From positions 451,964 to 515,963 of the forward strand of contig JADJBS010000002.1 in NCBI GenBank assembly GCA_016703665.1: a stretch of 64,000 nucleotides of DNA, written 5' to 3'. The notes beneath the pieces were generated by a model, which saw nothing but the letters and a program-made list of their open reading frames with translations, was not told where the DNA came from and did no database searches. This DNA comes from Candidatus Defluviibacillus avedoerensis. Lineage in GTDB: Bacteria > Pseudomonadota > Gammaproteobacteria > Burkholderiales > Burkholderiaceae_C. The number at the start of each line of letters is the position of its first letter. Within the stretch, counting starts at the first letter, position 1. The translations under genes were made by a program, and so were the position numbers. This document shows, piece after piece, positions 9,196 through 18,230 of the stretch.

Positions 9196-12100
9196 ATGAC
9201 CCAAGCCACCCAGACGCCCGCGACCACTAGCGCCAAGACCAGTGCCCCCAGCCTGGACGACCGCTACACCAAGACCACAGGCACCGTTTTTCTATCGGGC
9301 AACCAGGCCTTGGTGCGTTTGCCGATTCAGCAGCGCATGCTGGACCAAGCAGCGGGCATCAAGACGGGTGGTTATGTGTCGGGCTACCGTGGCTCGCCGC
9401 TGGGTCGCTACGACATGGAAATGTGGGCGGCGGCCAAGTACCTGGACCCCCTGAACATCAAGTTCCAGTCTGGCGTCAACGAAGACATGGCTGCCACAGC
9501 GATCTGGGGCACGCAAAACGTGGGCTTGATTCCTGGTGCCAAGGTCGAAGGCGTCTTTGGCCTTTGGTACGGCAAAGGCCCCGGCGTGGACCGCTGCGGC
9601 GATGTGTTTAAACATGCCAATTTGGCAGGCACCTCGCCCAAGGGCGGTGTGCTGGTGCTGGCAGGCGATGACCATGGCGCCAAATCGTCCACCACCGCGC
9701 ACCAGAGCGAGCCTGCACTCATGGCCGCAGGCATGCCGATTCTGGCGCCCAGCAATGTGCAAGAGATTCTGGATTACGGCATCCATGGCATTGCCATGAG
9801 CCGTTTCACGGGGTGCTGGGTCAGCCTGAAGCTGGTCACCGATGTGGTGGAGAGCTCGTCCACTATCGATGTGGACCCCAACCGCTTCAAGACCGTGACG
9901 CCGCCTGTGCCGCCGATTCCAGGTGGCGTGCACCTGCGCATTGCTGATCGTCCGCAAATGCAAGAGCCGCGTTTGATTGCGGCCAAGCTGCCGCTGTCGG
10001 TGGCCTACGCCCGCGCCAATGGCCTGAACCGCATCACGCACGACGCACCTAATGCCAAAGTGGGCATCGTCACATCGGGCAAGTCGTATGCCGATACCTT
10101 GCAGGCCTTGCATGAACTGGGCTTGACGCCTGACGTTTGCAAGGCCGCAGGCATCCGCATTCTGAAGCTGGGCATGACATTTCCGCTGGACCCTGAAGCG
10201 GTCATCAAGTTTGCCGATGGCCTGCAAGCCATTTTGGTGATCGAAGAGAAGCGCCCGCTGATCGAGCAACAAATGAAGGCCGCGCTGTACGAAGCGGCCA
10301 TGGCCAATCCGCCCAAGATCATTGGCAAGCCCGCATTGCCCGCGTTTGGCGAACTGGCCCCCAACATCATCGCCCACGCCATCGCCAAGCTGCTGGGCAA
10401 GGACGACATGGCGCAGGCCATTCCGCTGCCGCCTCCCCCTAAGTTCGATGCCCAAGGCCAATTGGTGCTGGGCCCCATGCGCATGCCCACTTTCTGCTCG
10501 GGCTGCCCGCACAATTCTTCTACCAAGCTGCCCGATGGCAGCCGCGCGCTGGCTGGCATTGGGTGCCACACCATCGCCATGCTCAGCAATCCGCGCACCA
10601 TGACCGTGTCGCACATGGGCGGCGAAGGCATGCTGTGGGCAGGCCAGGCACCGTTTACCGATGAGAAGCATGTGTTCGCCAACATGGGCGACGGCACTTA
10701 CTTCCATTCGGGCTTGCTCGCCATTCGCGCAGCGGTGGCCAGCAAGGTCAACATCACCTACAAGCTGCTGGTCAACGGCTTTGTGTCCATGACTGGCGGC
10801 CAGCCTGTGGACGGTGAAATCACCGTTCCCATGCTGGTGCAACAGTTGAAGGCGGAAGGCGTCAAACACATCGTGGTGACGACCGAAGACCTGGAGCGCG
10901 TGCAGGCGCTTAACCTGCCAAGCGACGTCCCCGTGTACCACCGGCGCGAGCTGGACCGCGTGCAGCGGGAGCTGCGCGAGATGTCGGGTTGCACCGTGCT
11001 GATCCACGACCAGGCCTGCGCCACCGAACGCCGCCGCCTGCGCAAGCGCGGCAAGTGGGCTGACCCCAAGGTGCGTACCTTCATCCACCCCGAAATCTGC
11101 GAAGGTTGTGGTGACTGCGGCAACAAGAGCGGCTGCCTGTCGATCGAGCCCCTAGAAACCCCGCTGGGCCGCAAGCGCCGCATCAACCAAAGCAGCTGCA
11201 ACAAAGACTATTCCTGCGTGGAGGGCTTTTGCCCCAGCTTTGTGACGGTGCATGGTGCCGAGGCCAAGAAGCCTGTGGTGGTCAAGCGCGCACAGCCTGC
11301 CATTGACGAGGCCTCTTTGCCTTTGCCAGACACCCGCCTGCAACGCGAATCGTTTGGCGTGCTGATCACCGGCATTGGTGGCACGGGTGTGGTGACGGTG
11401 GGGGCGGTGACCTCCATGGCCGCGTACCTGGACGGCCTGGCTTGCACCACCTTGGACATTACTGGTCTGGCCCAAAAATACGGCGCAGTGATGACCCACA
11501 TGCGCATCGCCAAAGACACCGCCTTGCTCACCAGCGCCCGCCTGGCCATGGGCGAAGCGGATGTGGTCGTCGGTTGCGATCTGCTGGTGACCGCTGGCGA
11601 TGAAAGCTTGAGCCGCCTGCGTCCAGGCAGCGCACGTTTGGTGATCAACAGCGAAGAGGTGCCCACCACGGATTTCTCGCGCAACCCCGATTGGGACTTT
11701 GATGTGGCCACCCTCAAAGGCCGCCTCACTGCCATGGCGGGCGACCGCTTTGAGATGATCGAAGCCACGCAGCTTGCCAAAGACCTGCTGGGCGACGCCG
11801 TGTTTGCCAACATGCTGATGCTGGGCGTGGCCTGGCAGCGCGGCATGATTCCGGTGTCACTCGCCAGCCTGAAGCGCGCGATTGAACTTAACGGCGTGCA
11901 GATCGGCAAAAACCTGGAGGCCATCACCCTGGGCCGCCTGTGCGCTGCTGACCCGGCCAAGGCCAAAGCCTTGCACGACGCAGCCAAGCCCGCTCAAGTG
12001 ATCACCCTGCCCGTGATCGAGAGCTTAGACGCCATCGTGCGTGACCGCGTGGCACGCCTGACCAACTACCAAAACGCCGCACTGGCGCAAACCTACAGCG

Positions 12101-12759
12101 AACGCATTGCCAAGCTCAAGGCTGCGGCGGACAGGGCGGGTGCTGCCGCCGCGACGGGCCGCCCCGAGCAAGGCATGGCCCCCTCGGGGGGCAGCGCTGC
12201 ACACGAAGTGGCAAGCGTGGGGGCCGCACTCAATGCGGTGGTGAAGAACGCCGCGCGCCAATACTTCCGCCTGCTGGCCGACAAGGACGAATACGAAGTG
12301 GGCCGCCTGTACAGCGATCCTGCCTTCCGTCAGATGCTGGCGGCAGAGTTTGATGGCGAGCTGGATGTGCATTGGCACTTGGGTGGTGGCCCGTTCTCCA
12401 AGAAGGACCCTTCGACCGGTATCCCGATCAAGTCAGAAAAGACCTTTGCCATGCCCTTCATGCTGTCCATGCTGGGCAAACTGCGCGGTATCCGTGGCAC
12501 CTGGATGGACCCGTTCAAAAACTCGGAAGAGCGCAAGCTGGCCAACCAGTTGCGTGCGCAATACGAGGCGGACTTGGACAGCATCGTCCAGCAACTCAAC
12601 GCCAGCAATGTGCAAAGCATGACACGCCTGGCCGGGTGGCCCGTGCATGTGCGCGGCTACGGCCATGTGCGTGCAGGCAACGCGACCAAGGCACTGGCCG
12701 AGCGCGAAGCCATCCTCAAGCCTGCGCCTGTTGATGTGCCCGCCAAACAAGTGGCTTGA
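9196..12759 (+). CDS. Indolepyruvate ferredoxin oxidoreductase, fused alpha/beta type
   Basis: 1187-aa 2-oxoacid:ferredoxin oxidoreductase, the family that converts aryl-pyruvates to arylacetyl-CoA with ThDP and FeS clusters. Order: pyrimidine and ThDP domains (1 to about 590, including MGDGTYFHSG), a Cys-rich FeS segment around 635-690 (EGCGDCGNKSGC and CNKDYSCVEGFCPS), a gamma-type domain starting FGVLITGIGGTGVV near 720, and a C-terminal DUF6537-like region. The linker at about 976-1015 holds an in-frame REP-like insertion. The long single-chain form is common in Alpha/Betaproteobacteria. An aryl-2-oxo acid from the local pathway is a plausible substrate but is not shown. Confidence 0.92.
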   Translation: MTQATQTPATTSAKTSAPSLDDRYTKTTGTVFLSGNQALVRLPIQQRMLDQAAGIKTGGYVSGYRGSPLGRYDMEMWAAAKYLDPLNIKFQSGVNEDMAATAIWGTQNVGLIPGAKVEGVFGLWYGKGPGVDRCGDVFKHANLAGTSPKGGVLVLAGDDHGAKSSTTAHQSEPALMAAGMPILAPSNVQEILDYGIHGIAMSRFTGCWVSLKLVTDVVESSSTIDVDPNRFKTVTPPVPPIPGGVHLRIADRPQMQEPRLIAAKLPLSVAYARANGLNRITHDAPNAKVGIVTSGKSYADTLQALHELGLTPDVCKAAGIRILKLGMTFPLDPEAVIKFADGLQAILVIEEKRPLIEQQMKAALYEAAMANPPKIIGKPALPAFGELAPNIIAHAIAKLLGKDDMAQAIPLPPPPKFDAQGQLVLGPMRMPTFCSGCPHNSSTKLPDGSRALAGIGCHTIAMLSNPRTMTVSHMGGEGMLWAGQAPFTDEKHVFANMGDGTYFHSGLLAIRAAVASKVNITYKLLVNGFVSMTGGQPVDGEITVPMLVQQLKAEGVKHIVVTTEDLERVQALNLPSDVPVYHRRELDRVQRELREMSGCTVLIHDQACATERRRLRKRGKWADPKVRTFIHPEICEGCGDCGNKSGCLSIEPLETPLGRKRRINQSSCNKDYSCVEGFCPSFVTVHGAEAKKPVVVKRAQPAIDEASLPLPDTRLQRESFGVLITGIGGTGVVTVGAVTSMAAYLDGLACTTLDITGLAQKYGAVMTHMRIAKDTALLTSARLAMGEADVVVGCDLLVTAGDESLSRLRPGSARLVINSEEVPTTDFSRNPDWDFDVATLKGRLTAMAGDRFEMIEATQLAKDLLGDAVFANMLMLGVAWQRGMIPVSLASLKRAIELNGVQIGKNLEAITLGRLCAADPAKAKALHDAAKPAQVITLPVIESLDAIVRDRVARLTNYQNAALAQTYSERIAKLKAAADRAGAAAATGRPEQGMAPSGGSAAHEVASVGAALNAVVKNAARQYFRLLADKDEYEVGRLYSDPAFRQMLAAEFDGELDVHWHLGGGPFSKKDPSTGIPIKSEKTFAMPFMLSMLGKLRGIRGTWMDPFKNSEERKLANQLRAQYEADLDSIVQQLNASNVQSMTRLAGWPVHVRGYGHVRAGNATKALAEREAILKPAPVDVPAKQVA
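12172..12223. repeat. REP-like palindromic element inside the oxidoreductase gene
   Basis: A GC-rich inverted structure, CCCCCT..GGGGGG, is followed by CAGCGCTGCACACGAAG and a G-run. It matches, in opposite orientation, the element inside cobQ (53589-53634) and resembles the intergenic copy at 27416-27487. It is read in frame as a Gly/Ala/Ser-rich linker in an otherwise ordinary protein. Confidence 0.6.
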
Positions 12760-12802
12760 TCACGTCCATTGATTCAGATACACCCCATTAGCAGGTAACC
12801 CC

Positions 12803-13957
12803 ATGACCCACATCGCCTCCATCCTGTCCACGCTGCAAGTGGAATCCGTCACGCCGCACATCCTGCGCATTCCGCTGGACAAGCCGGTCACCACACCCAT
12901 GGGGGTGGTGGATTCCACCATCGCCGTGCTGGTGAATGTGAAGACCACCGCGGGTGAAGAAGGCTGGGGCGAGGTCTGGTGCAACTTTCCGCGCTTTGGC
13001 GCTTATCACCGCGCGGTGATTGTGAACAAGGTGATCTCGCCTTTCCTCAAGTCCCGTAGCTTTGCCGGTCCGTATGAAGCTTTTCACGCGATGCACAAAG
13101 CTGCGAATGTGATCCGCTTGCAAAGCGGCGAGACGGGGCCGTTCTCTGCCGCCATTGCGGGGGTGGACATTGCCTTGTGGGACATCGTGGGCAAGCGCGA
13201 AAAGCAGCCCATCTGGAAACTGCTGGGTGGCAAGAGTGGCAGCATCCAGGCCTACGGCAGCCTGGGTCGCTCGAAAGGTTTCGAGCCGCTGGTGGAAGAA
13301 GGCCTCAAGCGCGGCTTTCGCGCGTTCAAACTGCGCTGCTGGGGCAACCCGGACCAGCATATCGACGCTTACGTCAAGGCGCGCGCCATGGTGGGTCCGG
13401 ATGTGGATTTGATGGCTGATGCCAATTCATCCTTCCCGCTGGAAAACGCCGTGGAGTGGGCCAATAAGTTCAAGGACGTGAAACTCGCCTTCTTGGAAGA
13501 AGCGATTCCGGTGGATTCACCGCTTGACGCCTGGAAGACACTGTCCGCTGGTGCGCCCATGCGAATCGCGGGTGGCGAAAACATGATTGACACCAATACC
13601 ATCACCACCGCCACCAACAGCGGCGTCTACGGCGTGCTGCAGCCTGACATGACCAAGTTTGGTGGCTTCTCAGGCCTGATGGATCTGTCGCACCAGATCG
13701 TGGCCAAAGGCATCCGCTTTTGCCCGCACATGTTCTCGGCAGCGCCCGGCCTCATGGCGTCGGCGCATTTGCTGGCCGCGTCCAACAGCCCCGACGGCTC
13801 GCTCGAATACGGCATCGAGTACAACCCGCCGCGCGACGAGTTCATTCAGCGTGAGGTGACGAATGGCCGCATCGAGATCGGCGACGCACCTGGCTTGGGG
13901 ATGACGCTGGACAGCGCCAAGATGGACAAATACCGCGTGGCAGTTCCGGCGTATTGA
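12803..13957 (+). CDS. Mandelate racemase/muconate lactonizing enzyme family protein
   Basis: 384-aa enolase-superfamily enzyme. After the N-terminal capping domain (1 to about 125) the barrel shows a Lys-x-Arg base motif (FKLRC) near residue 177, metal ligands in LMADANSS (about 200), FLEEAIP and AGGEN, and a late His in FCPHMFS. The superfamily abstracts the proton alpha to a carboxylate; racemases, lactonizing enzymes and sugar-acid dehydratases share this scaffold. It follows the oxidoreductase by 43 nt and ends at a strong bidirectional terminator, so the two genes probably form one transcript. Confidence 0.88.
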   Translation: MTHIASILSTLQVESVTPHILRIPLDKPVTTPMGVVDSTIAVLVNVKTTAGEEGWGEVWCNFPRFGAYHRAVIVNKVISPFLKSRSFAGPYEAFHAMHKAANVIRLQSGETGPFSAAIAGVDIALWDIVGKREKQPIWKLLGGKSGSIQAYGSLGRSKGFEPLVEEGLKRGFRAFKLRCWGNPDQHIDAYVKARAMVGPDVDLMADANSSFPLENAVEWANKFKDVKLAFLEEAIPVDSPLDAWKTLSAGAPMRIAGGENMIDTNTITTATNSGVYGVLQPDMTKFGGFSGLMDLSHQIVAKGIRFCPHMFSAAPGLMASAHLLAASNSPDGSLEYGIEYNPPRDEFIQREVTNGRIEIGDAPGLGMTLDSAKMDKYRVAVPAY

Positions 13958-13983
13958 TTTAACGGATTTCACCAACAAAAAAG

Positions 13984-14014
13984 CCCATCCCGACAATCGG
14001 GATGGGATTTTCTT
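13984..14014. terminator. Bidirectional rho-independent terminator
   Basis: A perfect 10-bp stem CCCATCCCGA/TCGGGATGGG closes a CAA loop. It is flanked by an A-run on the left and ATTTTCTT on the right. It lies between the convergent enolase-family gene and the tctC pseudogene and can serve both. Confidence 0.9.
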
Positions 14015-14036
14015 GCTATTAAAAGTGTAGTTTAAA

Positions 14037-14922
14037 TCAGTTGTTGACCATGCCAAGCCGCTTGACAATGGCTTGCTGTTGAACCAGTTCTTTGCCAATG
14101 TCGTCGGCAAATTCAGCTGGGCTGTGCCGTGGGGATTTGATACTGCCCATGCGGTCAACGAGTTGGGTGACCTCGGCTGAGTTGACGGCGGCGAAGGTCG
14201 CTTCTGAAAAGGCATTCACCAGTGCGTCGGATGCTTTGGCCGGCAGCATGAGTCCACCCCAAGGTTCGGCCTTGAAGCCCGGCGCGCCGGCTTCGGCGGT
14301 GGTGGGCAAATCAGGCATGCCTGCAAAGCGTTTGACCCCGGTGAATGAGAGCGGGCGGAGTTTGCCGGACTTGATGAACTCAATGGAAGCACCAGGCAAC
14401 GCGAACTGAAAGTCAATTTCACCGCCGACCAGTGCAGTCACCGCTTCAATGGCACCTTTGAATGGGATGTGTGTGGCTTTGATGCCAGGCACTGCTTCTT
14501 CCAGCATCTCGTACATCAAATGGGTGGGCGAGCCTGGTCCACCGGAGCCAAAATTGAGCTTGCCTGGGTTGGCTTTCATGGCATCGATCAGATCACGTGA
14601 TCTTGGCGCCCATGGCTTGGGCCGTCACCATACCGGAGTGGGCGTAAAGCAGGTTGCTGCCATCGGCCGCAGCCATGGCCACAGCGCGCGTTGCGATGGC
14701 ACCCGATGCTCCGGGCTTGTTTTCGACAATGAAGGTGTTCCCCATGTGTTTGGCCATGGCCTCGGCCATCTTGCGTGCAACCACGTCAACTGCGCCCCCG
14801 GCGGGGAAGGGCACAATCAATTTGACCGTGGCAGGGACTGCTGCTGGTTGGGCATGTGCCAGGGAACTGAGCGCTAAGGCCGCGATGGCGCCCAGAACGT
14901 GACGGCGGTGTAGGGATTGCAT
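14037..14922 (-). pseudogene. Bug/TctC tripartite tricarboxylate receptor with internal deletion
   Basis: Residues 1-109 from ATG 14922 contain a signal peptide (cleavage after AHA) and the start of a Bug solute-binding protein up to QAMGAKIT, then a stop. A shifted frame resumes at DLIDAMKANPGKLNFG and runs to 14037. By comparison with the intact Bug protein at 18231-19217, about 30 residues are missing between the halves and the frame is lost. The junction lies in a palindrome GATCACGTGATC (14591-14602). Unlike other frame breaks in this window it is not a 1-2 base indel. No TctA/TctB membrane partners are nearby. Confidence 0.85.
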
Positions 14923-14967
14923 AAATGTCTCCTTAGTAATTTGGGGGGTGTCGCGAATGTCTGGTTT

Positions 14968-17291
14968 CTACGTCTGTACGCCGTGGCTCACACCCATGCG
15001 TTTTTGAGCTAAATCTTCACGCTGGTTCATGATGCTGCCTGGGGCTTGCGGTCCAGGGGTGACCGTCACGCTTTGGACATTGCCGCTGTAGGCAAAGGTG
15101 CCGCGATCTGCAAAGCGGGACGACACGCGCTGGCGACGGTCCAGACCCACATCCAGGCCTTCGCAGTGCACACCCAAAATGGTGGGGGCGATATCGGTCC
15201 ACTCTTGTGTTTCGCCACCCTCCGACACCAAGCGCGCACGGCCTTTGCGTTGGCCCAGGGCTTCAAATTCCAACGCCAGAGTTTGTTTGCCGGGTTTCAG
15301 CGCCATCAGCGGTAGGTCCAGCGGATTCATCCAGCGGTGGTAGACCAGCAGGGCCTTGCCCTCAGTCACGTAGAAGGCAAGACCAGTAAAGGCTTCGCCA
15401 AGCGCCCAGACCACGCCTTCCTGACCCGCTTGCCAGTCAAACCGGGCGGTGATCTTGAAGCTGCGGTCGGCAATCAGCGGCGAAATGATCACGCGGCCAA
15501 TGGTTTGCGCGCCAGGGAAGCACACCCGCTCGGTGTTCACGCTTTCGATCATGTGCGGCGGCAGGGTGATGGCGCGCTCCAATGCACGTGCGTCGAGTGG
15601 ATAGACGTTGTTGCTCCAGGCCTCGGCGTCAAAGGCGGCCTCCATTTCCTTGACCTTGTCAGGATGTTGGGCTGCCAAGTCGTGCATCTCGGTGGGGTCG
15701 TCCTTCAGGTTGAACAGCATCCAGTTGTCCAGGCTGCCAATCTTGTTGCCACGGGTTTGCAGCGAGGCGATCTTCCATTGGCCGTCGATGAAGGCGCGGT
15801 TGGCTTCCAGCTCGTAGTGCTGGCTGCTGCGGGTCGTGGGCGCTTGTCCGCTGCCGATCATGGCCTTGAAGCTCACACCGTCCGGCTTGCGCGAGGCCAT
15901 GTCACTAATGTGGTCAGGGTGCTGCAGCCCAATCACGTCCAGCAGCGTGGGCGTGATGTCGGTCACGTGAATCCACTCTTTGCGCACTGCGCCGCCATCC
16001 GCAATGCCTTTGGGCCAATGCATGATGAAGGGCACACGTATGCCGCCGTTCATGGGGGTGCGTTTGAAGTAGTAGAAGGGCGTGTTCGACACCTGGGCCC
16101 AACCTGTGGGGTACGCTGGCAACGACTCCGCACCGCCCATGATGCGGCGCGCAAGGCTGCCATGGCCTCGGGGTGTTTGGTAGGGCGCCCTTCGCGCATC
16201 TCCATGAAGTTCGGCGTGCCCTCCAGTCCACCGACGGCAGATGCGCCGTTGTCGGAGCTGAAGACGATGATCGTGTTGTCCATCTGGCCGGAGGCTTCCA
16301 GGAAGTCCAGCACGCGGCCAATGTTTTGGTCGATGTTGTCCACCAGGCCTGCGTACAGTTCCATGTAATTGGCAAACAGCTCTTTGCGCTCAGCGTCCAG
16401 GTCGTCCCATTTGGGCACGCCTGGCGGCATCGGGGCGAGTGGGTGCGGGCGGTCAAACAGGCCGAGTTCCGCTTGGCGCGCAGCGCGGTTGGCGCGCATG
16501 GCGTCCCAGCCTGCAGCGTATTTGCCTTCGTAGCGCGCTTGGTCTGAGGGCTTGGCCTGGATCGGCATGTGGGGCGCATTGAAGGCCATGTACATGAAGA
16601 AAGGCTTGTGTGGCTCGCTGCTCACGTGTGACTTCATGTAGTCCAGCGCGCGGTCAGTCCAGGCGTCGGTGCTGAAGTAACCCTCGGGGTAGCTGTCGAT
16701 CTGCGCGACTTGGTTGCCGTCCAGGATGCGGTCAGGGCAGAAGTAATTGGTCTCAGCGTCCAGGAAGCCATAAAAGCGCTCAAAGCCGCGCTGCATCGGC
16801 CAGCTGCTGCGATCAGCCGCGTCGTGCACGTTGTGGCCCCAGGTGTTGTGCCATTTGCCCACCATCATGGTGGAATAGCCCTGGGCCTTCAGCATCTCGG
16901 GCAGGGTCGGCGCGTCAGGCGCGATCTCGCTGTTGTAACCGGGGTAGCCTGGCTGGGCGTGTGCGATCCAGCCACAGCCCACCGCGTGGGGGTTCTTGCC
17001 TGTGAGCAGTGCAGCGCGTGCGGGTGAGCACATGGGCACGGTCGTGTAGTTGGTGAAGCGCAGGCCACCTGCGGCCAGACGGTCTATGTGGGGCGTGGCT
17101 ATCTCGCCGCCCAGGCAGCCCACGTCAGAGAAACCCAAATCGTCGCAGTACAACACCAGGATGTTGGGCGCGCCGTGCGGCGGCTTGACAGGCTCAGGCC
17201 ACCAGGGGATGGACTCTTCAATCAGGCGCCCAATCTTGCCCTGGAAGTTATCCGCCGGATTGCCGTTGCGCCACTGTTTGGAATTGCTCAT
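14968..17291 (-). pseudogene. Second arylsulfatase, frame broken near 16145-16155
   Basis: A paralogue of the 2984-5311 sulfatase over its full length. From ATG 17291 (AGGG about 10 nt upstream) the first frame shows DD at 50-51 and the formylglycine motif C88-S-P-A-R, and continues to REGRPTKHPEAMAALR. The second frame resumes at IMGGAESLPAYPTGW and ends at 14968. The break lies in a GCGGCGCGC run; removing one GC dinucleotide restores a 773-aa protein. Active-site residues are otherwise present, so the gene may be functional if the break is a sequencing error. It has a candidate operator at 17375. Confidence 0.85.
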
Positions 17292-17309
17292 GAACTGATG
17301 CCCTGTTCG

Positions 17310-17350
17310 CATTCACACCAACGTGAATACTCTTCTAACAGGTGTGAATG
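17310..17350. repeat. 10-bp inverted repeat upstream of sulfatase 2
   Basis: CATTCACACC (17310-17319) and GGTGTGAATG (17341-17350) are perfect inverted copies, 21 nt apart. A nested ATTCAC-N6-GTGAAT lies at 17311-17328. The structure sits between the sulfatase start and its putative -10 (TAGCAT, 17353 to 17348), so it could be an operator or a 5'-UTR hairpin. Confidence 0.5.
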
Positions 17351-17374
17351 CTAGGCCTTGCCATCCTTAAAGAA

Positions 17375-17390
17375 TGTCAAGCGTTCGACA
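17375..17390 (-). promoter_or_regulatory. Candidate CRP-type operator upstream of sulfatase 2
   Basis: TGTCA-AGCGTT-CGACA, embedded in AATGTCA-N6-CGACATT, is nearly the same as the 9098 site. Its centre is 32 bp from a minus-strand -10-like TAGCAT (17353-17348). It lies between the regulator gene at 17428-18219 and the sulfatase. Confidence 0.45.
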
Positions 17391-17427
17391 TTTACCGCTA
17401 AGGGTAAACCTTCAGTCTGCCGCTGCA

Positions 17428-18219
17428 TTAATCAGTGCTGCTTGTGTCCATCACCTGCCGCAAAACAGCCAAGTTGCGAAGAACGATGCGACCATAGGCT
17501 AGGCTGACGGCGCCCTCGTTCTCCAGTTTGTGAAGCAACTGATGTGTGCGCTGACGTGAGAGACTGAGCATAGAGGCGAGCGCCGACTGGCTCAGTTTGA
17601 CTTCGATATTGGCATCTGGCGAACGCCTGGCAAATTCGTCTGGAGCCATCTGCTCGGCATAGCGATAGAGGCGATGAGCCAACGCGGCGATGGCAGGCGC
17701 CATGCTGCGGAACTCCAGGTTGTCCGTCATCCAGCGCATGCGGCGGCACATGACACCGATTACCGCATCCTTCAGGTCTGGGCGTTCGTCGCTGATGTTG
17801 GACCAAACATCAATGGGGACGATCAACGCCACCATGGATTCGCGCGCTACAACACTGGTGGTGTCAGGCGTTTGGGTGTAGCAGGGGACAAAGCCGTAAC
17901 CCTCCCCAGGTCCGATGATCGAGAGAATGAACTCGCGCCCGGATGAATTGACACCAGTGACTGCTGCAGTGCCCTCCAGCATGATGACGATGCCACGCGG
18001 TACCTCGCCTTGGTGTACCAATACCTCTGCAGATTGAAGGCGCAAGATTTGACCGCGCAGCAGCAGCAGCCGGGCAGTTTCAGCTGACACGGCGACAGGC
18101 CAGGCATGTTGCATCGCCAACAACAAGGCCTGCGAATCCCATGTTTTCAATGCCATTACCAAATCGTCATCCTTGTCACGCTGGATGCTAACCATAGCTT
18201 GTCGAGGTGCCGTTCGCAC
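17428..18219 (-). CDS. Crp/Fnr-family transcriptional regulator 2
   Basis: Up to 263 aa; the start is uncertain (ATG 18219, or ATG 18195 giving MVSIQRDKDDD). A cNMP-binding-like beta-barrel (about 50-165) precedes a winged HTH whose helix region reads LSLSRQRTHQLLHKL, again with Arg-Gln at the place of CRP R180/E181. No Fnr-type Cys cluster is seen. It is not close in sequence to the regulator at 8294 outside the HTH. It lies between the Bug receptor and sulfatase 2 on the same strand, so autogenous or local control is plausible. Confidence 0.85.
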   Translation of the reverse strand: MRTAPRQAMVSIQRDKDDDLVMALKTWDSQALLLAMQHAWPVAVSAETARLLLLRGQILRLQSAEVLVHQGEVPRGIVIMLEGTAAVTGVNSSGREFILSIIGPGEGYGFVPCYTQTPDTTSVVARESMVALIVPIDVWSNISDERPDLKDAVIGVMCRRMRWMTDNLEFRSMAPAIAALAHRLYRYAEQMAPDEFARRSPDANIEVKLSQSALASMLSLSRQRTHQLLHKLENEGAVSLAYGRIVLRNLAVLRQVMDTSSTD

Positions 18220-18230
18220 CTTGACGTCAT

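Noticed and set aside
9292..11088. A 598-codon open frame on the minus strand
   Set aside because: It lies fully opposite the oxidoreductase gene, is His/Gln/Arg-rich and shows no family. High GC makes such shadow frames common.
13984..14014. Operator function for the 10-bp inverted repeat
   Set aside because: Loop of 3 nt, A-run on one side and T-run on the other, and position between convergent genes fit a terminator better.
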